From an uncultured Streptococcus sp. (GTDB lineage Bacteria; Bacillota; Bacilli; Lactobacillales; Streptococcaceae): a DNA stretch of 15,921 bases. The notes under the pieces are model-generated. The model saw only the letters and a program-made list of their open reading frames with translations, made no database searches and had not been told where the DNA came from. The DNA lies in the NCBI RefSeq assembly GCF_943912555.1, contig NZ_CALTUR010000030.1, positions 1-15,921 of the forward strand. Reading direction: 5' to 3'. Below are positions 7,886 to 14,100 of the stretch, piece by piece; within the stretch, counting starts at the first letter, position 1, and each line of letters begins with the position of its first letter. The translations under genes were made by a program, and so were the position numbers.

Positions 7886-7914
7886 AGTATAACAAAAACT
7901 AATCGTTTATGCAA
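7886..7914 (-). promoter_or_regulatory. Promoter of gki
   Basis: On the minus strand TTGCAT (7909-7914) and TATACT (7886-7891) are 17 bases apart, and TG one base before the -10 (7893-7894) makes it an extended -10. Transcription would start about 40 bases before the gki ATG. The -35 lies within the inverted repeat described separately. Confidence 0.65.
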
Positions 7915-7926
7915 AGGTTTGCATTA
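7907..7926. promoter_or_regulatory. Palindrome overlapping the gki -35, possible operator
   Basis: ATGCAAA (7909-7915), two bases, then TTTGCAT (7918-7924) form a perfect 7-bp inverted repeat, extended to 10 bp per arm with one mismatch. There is no T-run after it, so it does not look like a terminator for cbpL. Its shape resembles operators of LacI-family regulators. The pneumococcal MalR operator, from memory, centres on GCAAACGTTTGC, whereas here the central pair is GG/CC rather than CG. A repressor bound here would block the -35. That it is an operator is inference. Confidence 0.45.
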
Positions 7927-7948
7927 ACTTTCTGGATTTTATCCTGAC

Positions 7949-8641
7949 TTATGGTTTCCAGAGACCTGAGGCATCTACATAGTAGCGACCTCCATCAACT
8001 CGCTCATTTTTAGCCATTTTGCCATCTGATTTCAAATAGTAGTTTCCTTGCCATGCATTGCGAGCATAAGAACCATCTGATTTCAAGTAATACCAGGCTT
8101 GATAAGAAGAGTCATAAACCCACTCACCTTGTGCCATTTTACCGTTTGACTTAAGGTAGTAAGCTCCTTGCCATGCATTCTTTGCATAAGAACCATCTGA
8201 TTTCAAATAATACCAAGCTTGATAAGAAGAGTCATAAATCCATTCGCTCTGTGCCATTTTACCATCGGCTTTAAGGTAATAGCTTCCCTGCCAAGCATTT
8301 TTCACTGGATTGCCATTTCCATCAAAGTAGTACCAAGCACCATCCTGCTTAACCCAGCCACTTGTTGTTGCTGAACTTGTATTGTTTTGAGCCGCAGTTG
8401 ATTGTTTTGCTTTAAAGGCACCCTTAGGGGCATTTTTCAATTCACAAGCTACACCATCATGATCACGGTCTAACTTGGCAGAATAACCAGGTTCTCCCTC
8501 ATGAATATCCGCGTATCCATTCGCCCAAGCTTCCTTACAGCTAGAAAAATGAATGTTTTCTTCTGCTAACACAGGTTGTGAAAATAAGGCTAAAACTGGC
8601 AAGGTAGCCAGACTCATTTTTAAAAATAGACGTTTGTTCAT
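7949..8641 (-). CDS. cbpL: Choline-binding protein with Excalibur domain (CbpL-like, short form)
   Basis: This 230-residue protein is secreted and held on the cell surface by binding phosphocholine on teichoic acids. A signal peptide covers residues 1-26, with likely cleavage at VLA|EE and no lipobox or LPXTG. An Excalibur calcium-binding domain follows (about 31-67: Cys35 and Cys66, PGYSAKLDRDHDGVAC). Then come a Thr/Ser/Asn linker (80-94) and seven choline-binding repeats (95-230) with GWV, AWYYF/L and KNAWQG signatures. Domain order and locus match CbpL of S. pneumoniae, a virulence-linked protein. From memory CbpL has a further C-terminal module, which is absent here: the ORF stops after the repeats and only about 110 non-coding bases separate it from gki. 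The last repeat has Arg214 where the others have Trp. AGGAGA precedes the ATG. The CbpL assignment is good but not certain. Confidence 0.88.
   Translation of the reverse strand: MNKRLFLKMSLATLPVLALFSQPVLAEENIHFSSCKEAWANGYADIHEGEPGYSAKLDRDHDGVACELKNAPKGAFKAKQSTAAQNNTSSATTSGWVKQDGAWYYFDGNGNPVKNAWQGSYYLKADGKMAQSEWIYDSSYQAWYYLKSDGSYAKNAWQGAYYLKSNGKMAQGEWVYDSSYQAWYYLKSDGSYARNAWQGNYYLKSDGKMAKNERVDGGRYYVDASGLWKP
8006..8299 (-). repeat. 120-bp in-frame tandem repeats in cbpL
   Basis: Two adjoining 120-bp units (8180-8299 and 8060-8179), each encoding 40 residues that start NAWQG and end GSYAK or GSYAR, are followed by a partial third unit (to about 8006). Each unit holds two choline-binding repeats. 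The copies are nearly identical in DNA, so the number of units could change by recombination without breaking the frame. Confidence 0.85.
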
Positions 8642-8673
8642 TTCTTTCTCCTATAACAATGTTATCGATTTCA

Positions 8674-8702
8674 ATAGTATTTTATCAAACTTATTTCTGC
8701 AA
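8674..8702 (-). promoter_or_regulatory. Probable promoter of cbpL
   Basis: On the minus strand TTGCAG (8697-8702) and TACTAT (8674-8679) are exactly 17 bases apart, about 33 bases before the cbpL ATG. The -35 uses the last codons of the upstream hydrolase gene. It would let cbpL be expressed apart from pabBC. The -10 matches consensus at four of six positions. Confidence 0.5.
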
Positions 8703-9308
8703 TTCAAGAAAACTTCTAGTTATTTCTACAAACTCTTTTGGTTTTGCTCTATTCAGAACATGAGGACCGTCAGGGATGATCTGGAACTGGGAATTTGACA
8801 TCAGTTCTTGAATAGCTTTCATTGAACTAAGATTTGGCTTATCCTTACTACCACAAATTAACAAAGTTGGATAGGGACAATTCTTTGCAACCTCCCTTAA
8901 ATCAAGTGTTTTTAATTCCTCAGAAACTCTAACCAGAAGCGATTTATCTGCTCCCTGTTTCTCAAATATCCTCTTAGGAAGCAATTTAAATATCAGCAAC
9001 TGAATGTAAAAAGGGATATTGCCCGCTAGCTTCAATGGACAACCTGATAAAACCAAGGCCTGAAGATTTAGCAAATCGTAACTTGACAGCTCTAATGCAA
9101 GTGCAGCTCCTAAGGACAAACCGATTAGAACAAAAGGTTCTGTCTCCTTTGATAAGTGCTGATAAACGTGTTCCTTGGCTTTTCTATAGCTAGTAACTCC
9201 AGTAGGGAATAAGTCAAGGGCTTCAGAGGGATAATCTACAAGCAACTCTTGCACTTCTTTCCAACTCTCCGCTGACTGACCTAGTCCATGTAAAAATATT
9301 AGTTTCAT
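8691..9308 (-). CDS. Alpha/beta hydrolase
   Basis: This 205-residue cytoplasmic protein has the alpha/beta hydrolase fold. The oxyanion-hole HGLG is at residues 7-10, the nucleophile elbow GLSLG at 63-67 with Ser65, a probable acid Asp156 in ICGSKDKP, and catalytic His183 in PDGPHVLN. The cap region is short, like that of small esterase or lipase-like members. The substrate cannot be read from the sequence. Its ATG directly follows the pabBC stop codon (TAAATG), and its ribosome binding site GGGAGA lies inside the last pabBC codons. It is therefore translated from the same mRNA and possibly coupled. A link to p-aminobenzoate or folate metabolism is conceivable from this arrangement but unproven. 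It has no signal peptide. Confidence 0.88.
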   Translation of the reverse strand: MKLIFLHGLGQSAESWKEVQELLVDYPSEALDLFPTGVTSYRKAKEHVYQHLSKETEPFVLIGLSLGAALALELSSYDLLNLQALVLSGCPLKLAGNIPFYIQLLIFKLLPKRIFEKQGADKSLLVRVSEELKTLDLREVAKNCPYPTLLICGSKDKPNLSSMKAIQELMSNSQFQIIPDGPHVLNRAKPKEFVEITRSFLELQK

Positions 9309-11030
9309 TTAGTTCTCCCTCATTGATAACTCATACAAACCTCTCACTGCATTACAGCCGTAAATAGCTTCAGCTTGTGCTAAGTCTGCCAAGGTCAAAA
9401 CTTTCTCTTCTACCTGGCCTGTTTCTAACAAATGCTGACGATAAATTCCTGGCAAGATCCCAAGTCTGATAGGCGGTGTGTAGAGTTTCCCAGCAATTTT
9501 CAAAACCAAATTTCCAATAGAGGTTTCAAACAATTCTCCTTTTGTATTATGGTAAATCTTCTCTTGTTCCCCTAAACTCAAATGCGGTCGGTGAGTCGTT
9601 TTGAAGTAGGTAAAGGCTTGTTGCAAATTGGCTTCCTGAAGGCAGAGTTGGGCCTGACAAAAACTTGGACTAAGAGGTGTTAATATTTGACGATCGACTT
9701 CTATCTTTCCAGATTTGCTGAGAGAAATTCGCAAGCGGTAATCTTGATTAATGTCACAAGCTCGATACTCTTCCTCTATCTTTTGTTTCAAGTATTCTGC
9801 ATCAAAAGGATAGGAAAAATAACGACTTGCCTTTGTCAACCTTTCTATATGTTGATTTTCAAACAGTAAGCTTTTCTGGCTGATTTTCCCTGTAGTAATC
9901 AGTTGGAAGCGAGCTTGTTTACGATAGAGAACAGCCGCCTTTTGATGAACCTCGCGGTATTCAGACTCCCAAGTGCTATCCCAAGTAATGCCACCACCCA
10001 CTCCATAGATGGCTTTTTCTTTATGCAGTTGAATGGTCCGAATAGCGACATTAAAAATCCGTTGTCCATTTGGAAGCAAGAGGCCAATCGTTCCACAGTA
10101 AACTCCCCTGGGTTGTGGCTCCAAGTCCTTGATGATTTCCATAGTCGCAATTTTCGGAGCTCCTGTTATGGAACCACAAGGAAAGAGAGAGCGAAAGATT
10201 TCAACAAGGTCAACATCTGCTCTCAACTGACTCTTGATGGTCGAAGTCATTTGCCAAACAGTTGAATACTGTTCTACCTGACACAGACGCTCCACGTGCT
10301 CACTGCCCACTTCAGAAATACGGTTCATATCGTTGCGCAAGAGATCCACAATCATCATATTTTCAGAGCGATTTTTGGGATCCTGCTCCAACCAGCTAGC
10401 CTGTTCTAAATCTTCTTGGTCAGTCACTCCACGCTGAGTCGTTCCCTTCATTGGTCGCGTTGTCAACTCACGGTCATTTTGCTCAAAAAAGAGCTCTGGG
10501 CTCATGGAAATCACTGCCATCTCGTCATGTTCAACATAAGCATTGTAACCCGCCTCCTGCTCTACCACCATACGATTGTAGATAGCAAAAGGGTTAGCAC
10601 TTAAGTCTTGCTTGAGTTGGACTGTGTAGTTGACCTGATAGGTGTCTCCCTGCCGCAAATGATGGTGAATCTGGGCAATAGCCTTTTCATAGTCTGCTGC
10701 AGATGTTACTTCCTGCCAATCAGAAGGCAAATCAACCTCATCATAAGTCAGAGGAATAGGGGATGTTTCTACGCTATCATGAACAGTAAAGTAAAGCAAG
10801 TACTCGCCCAGTAGAGGAGTTTTGTGAACTGCAAACTTCTCCTCAAAAGCTGGTGCTGCCTCATAGCTAACATAACCAACCACATAATAGCCTTGCTCTT
10901 GATAGCTTTCCACTTGTGCCAACAAGGCTGTTACTTCCGCTACATTTCTCGTTTTTAACTCTTTGATAGGTTGGGTAAAGGTGTATCTCTCCCCCAAAGT
11001 CCTAAAATCAATCACTGTTTTTCTATGCAT
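9309..11030 (-). CDS. pabB: Fused aminodeoxychorismate synthase component I / aminodeoxychorismate lyase
   Basis: This 573-residue fusion covers two steps from chorismate to p-aminobenzoate, the folate precursor. Residues 1 to about 370 are the chorismate-binding PabB part. PMKGT (193-197) carries the active-site lysine Lys195 of PabB enzymes; SPELFF (177-182), the LLRNDMNRI segment (230-238), GSITGAPK (286-293) and EYREVHQKA (357-365) also match. From about 375 to the end is a fold-type IV PLP lyase (PabC-like), with ERLTKASRYF (396-405), probable Schiff-base Lys477 in FKTTHR, the ETSIGNL segment (502-508) and LPGIYRQHLL (526-535). The amidotransferase partner PabA is not in the window. The start has no clear Shine-Dalgarno, and an extended -10 lies only six bases upstream, suggesting a leaderless mRNA. 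The hydrolase gene follows with no gap. Confidence 0.93.
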   Translation of the reverse strand: MHRKTVIDFRTLGERYTFTQPIKELKTRNVAEVTALLAQVESYQEQGYYVVGYVSYEAAPAFEEKFAVHKTPLLGEYLLYFTVHDSVETSPIPLTYDEVDLPSDWQEVTSAADYEKAIAQIHHHLRQGDTYQVNYTVQLKQDLSANPFAIYNRMVVEQEAGYNAYVEHDEMAVISMSPELFFEQNDRELTTRPMKGTTQRGVTDQEDLEQASWLEQDPKNRSENMMIVDLLRNDMNRISEVGSEHVERLCQVEQYSTVWQMTSTIKSQLRADVDLVEIFRSLFPCGSITGAPKIATMEIIKDLEPQPRGVYCGTIGLLLPNGQRIFNVAIRTIQLHKEKAIYGVGGGITWDSTWESEYREVHQKAAVLYRKQARFQLITTGKISQKSLLFENQHIERLTKASRYFSYPFDAEYLKQKIEEEYRACDINQDYRLRISLSKSGKIEVDRQILTPLSPSFCQAQLCLQEANLQQAFTYFKTTHRPHLSLGEQEKIYHNTKGELFETSIGNLVLKIAGKLYTPPIRLGILPGIYRQHLLETGQVEEKVLTLADLAQAEAIYGCNAVRGLYELSMREN

Positions 11031-11036
11031 AGCTTA

Positions 11037-11045
11037 AGTATAGCA
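11037..11045 (-). promoter_or_regulatory. Extended -10 promoter of pabBC
   Basis: The minus strand reads TGCTATACT, with TATACT at 11037-11042 and the TGn extension at 11043-11045. Only six bases (TAAGCT) separate the hexamer from the ATG at 11030, so the transcript would begin at or within a base or two of the start codon. The -35 region is weak and lies in the zmp terminator. Confidence 0.6.
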
Positions 11046-11046
11046 T

Positions 11047-11083
11047 AAAAAGGTAGATCAAGAAAAACTTAATCTACCTTTTT
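11047..11083. terminator. Terminator downstream of the M26 protease gene
   Basis: AAAAAGGTAGAT (11047-11058) pairs perfectly with ATCTACCTTTTT (11072-11083) around a 13-base loop. The 12-bp stem has T-runs in both directions. It lies about 20 bases after the protease stop codon and directly before the pabBC extended -10. Confidence 0.85.
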
Positions 11084-11103
11084 ACTCATCTATTTAATAC
11101 AAT

Positions 11104-14100
11104 CTATACTTTAAAAAGATTTCCTGCAAATCCATCTGATTTCTGTAAGAGTTGTTTGTAAACCTTCCATTTAAGATCTACAGTATTCTTGAAATCATTT
11201 CCTTGAAGGTCTTTTTCGACCGCGGCATCAAATAAGGTCTGAAGTTGTGCGTAAGTTGAAATCTTTTGATCATCGATTTCAATTTCAACAAAACCTCTTT
11301 GAGCTTTTTCATGTACTTCATGATACCATGCTTTCTTCCATGCTTCTAAGCTTTGGAATTTGCCGTTAGAAACTTTATTAATAATAAAGTCATCACCAAG
11401 ACCCTTATTTCCAGCTGCTTTAGATTCTTGTTTGTATTTGTTTGATGCATAACCTAAGAATCCGTCAAGGTAACCGAAGTAACCCCACATACGGAAGGTA
11501 TTGTGTTTGAATGAGATTGAACCAACAGCACTCTTACTTGTGTTACCACCATAAATACCTGTCATCATATTTACTACAGTATAAGCAGAATCAAATCCTT
11601 CAGTACGGTAATGACCATTTCCTGGCAATCCATGTTTCGTTGCAAAGTTTCCATCAACCAGTTGATCAATACTTGTCAGCTTCGTATTCTTTTCGTCATC
11701 ATTCAAATCACGAACCAAATCCCATTGGTGTGGTTCACCAACTAAGCCATTGCGATCCGCTTTTTCACGATATTTCTTATCGATCTTCTTGAACCACTTA
11801 TCATTTGTTCCAGTATTTTTCTTGATGACAGACTCAGCTTCTAAGTAATCAAGCATCATCATGGATTCATTGTAATTCTTCATGTAGTGATCGATTTTCT
11901 CACGACTATTTAACACATTTGGATTATAGTTGTAAATTTGATTTCCATCATTTTGACGTTCATAGGCCATGTTTAATCCTAAGGCACCATATTCTCCATT
12001 TGGATTTGAAACTGATGGTGATTGTAACATACCTTGAGCGAAGGCTTCAACGTCTGTTCCTTCACGGTGACGCCATGTTCCTAAGTAGGCCATACGGTCG
12101 TTGATGTGTGTTGTTTCGTGAGTGAATGCAGATGTACCAAAATCACTAATCATGCTAGAGATGATGTAATATACAGCCTCTTGTGGTTGTGGATTTTGGA
12201 AGATATAAGCGTATGCACCCATTCCATTGTATCCGTGCCACTTATCAGTCGGACCATAGAATTCACGAATTGGAGCAAAATCGCCTTTCTTCGTATGTCC
12301 CATACGGTCAACCCATCCCAAACCTGGTACATCATGGTTATCCCAAATGGCAGATGGTACCATATTTTCACTCTTAAGAAGATTATTTCGTACATTATCT
12401 GCAGCAAGCCTTGACCAGAAGTCTAAATAATTGATTTGTTCTTGCGCACGTAAATCAACTTGCTTCTTGAACGCTTCACGTTCTTCTGCTGTGTTCTTAC
12501 CGTATTTCTCAAATGAACTAAAGGCAATAGTATTATAGGTTGTAATTAAAATCATATGCGCTTTTTTCAAATTCAAAAGTGGTAAAATGTAACGTCCATG
12601 ATGTCCATTATTAATTACTTCATATAATTTATATTTCTTATTCGCAAAATCTGGATTTGATGATTGTTTCTCAACAACATAAGCGTTATCTGCAATGTTA
12701 TTCTTGAACCAAGTATTCATATCTGTTTCACTAGTGAATAATTCCATGTTGTACTTCAGGAATTCGTGTAAGTTAGCTTTACCAGTAGCACTTGCAAGGG
12801 CTCTATTGAATGCATCATGTGATTGATCACCTTTTAGGTTGTTAGCATTTGACGAGAAGCTGATTAATCTATCAAGTACGTTAACGTTCTTACCGTAGAA
12901 ATCAGGTTTGAAGGTCATCATATTCTTGATGTTTAATCCGTCGTACTTAATTCCATAGTATTGGTTTAAGTAAGCAAGAGCTAACATGATTTTAGCTTTA
13001 TTGTCTTCAACTTTTTTAATCAATGCACGCTGAGCTGCTTGGTCAGTATTCAGTTGGTGATCTTCATTTTCAACTAAAGCTTTAACTAAAGCATCTAGGT
13101 TATCTTTAACCTCTTTGAAGCTTTCCTCCATGTATAACATCTTAGGATTGTTATTAATCTTACGAACTTCATCTGAATCAAGTTCAACAGAAGCTAATTT
13201 AGCTTTGATATCGCTGATCAATTGTGTCCTATCTTTAACAACCATATTTGGTGTATAGACAATATCACCTAATCCTTCAATACTATATTCACGAACTTGT
13301 TGAACCTTAGATTCTTTTTGTGTAATAGCTTTAATTTCTTTCGTCTTATCAGCGTAATGAATCATAATGTGATCAGCATCTGATAAGTCGGTCACAAATT
13401 GTCCATCTTTCATACCTGTAACAGATAAAACTTCAGTAGTTAGTAATTTAGAATCTGCAGGAATCTTATTACCTTGATTTACAATCCATTCTTTGTTGTA
13501 GAACGGTTGAAGTTTTTCAATATTACGGTAAGCAAGCTCACGAGAAGCATCGTAATCTTGAGTAGCTTTGTAAGTATCAGATTTTGGTTTCACTTGGTTC
13601 AGTCTATCTTCCACAAGTGGAGCAATTTCGAATTTATCGGCTGTAATTCCGAATGACTCTATTTTCTTGTTGGCTTCTTCTAAGCTGATTTCTTGGATTC
13701 GTTTACTACGAGAATATTTGAATGAACGTTTCCCTTCACTCACACCTGTGACAACATAGTTTCTATCTATCCAATTATTTGTAAAGTAGCCGTCATCATC
13801 AACAAGGTCTTTAGAACCATAGAATTCTTCACCATTCTCAACTTTCATCATTGTAACAGTATCAAGAACTCGACCCCATGGATAGTTTTTACTAATGAAA
13901 CCACCAACTTCAACAGGAGTTTTCACCTTAATAGTTCCTTTAACGACAGATTGACTAGTAAATGCGTATTTATTAACCCCATTTCCGTCGTAACCATTAT
14001 CTGTTCTAGCAACAAGACCACCAATACGAGCTTTATTTGCTACAATATCAGCATCAACATAGGCTTTTTTAATATTCCCTTTCCAAACTTCTCCAGAAAT

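Noticed and set aside
7895..7912. Possible CcpA (cre) site around AAACGATT at the gki promoter
   Set aside because: Only the central bases resemble the cre consensus; the outer TG and CA positions do not match.
9903..10265. 120-codon open frame opposite pabBC
   Set aside because: Antisense shadow of a gene with clear catalytic motifs; no initiation signal or known similarity.
12106..12414. 102-codon frame opposite the protease active-site region
   Set aside because: Antisense shadow; its protein is Cys/Ile-rich without a domain, and the other strand encodes the HETTH motif.
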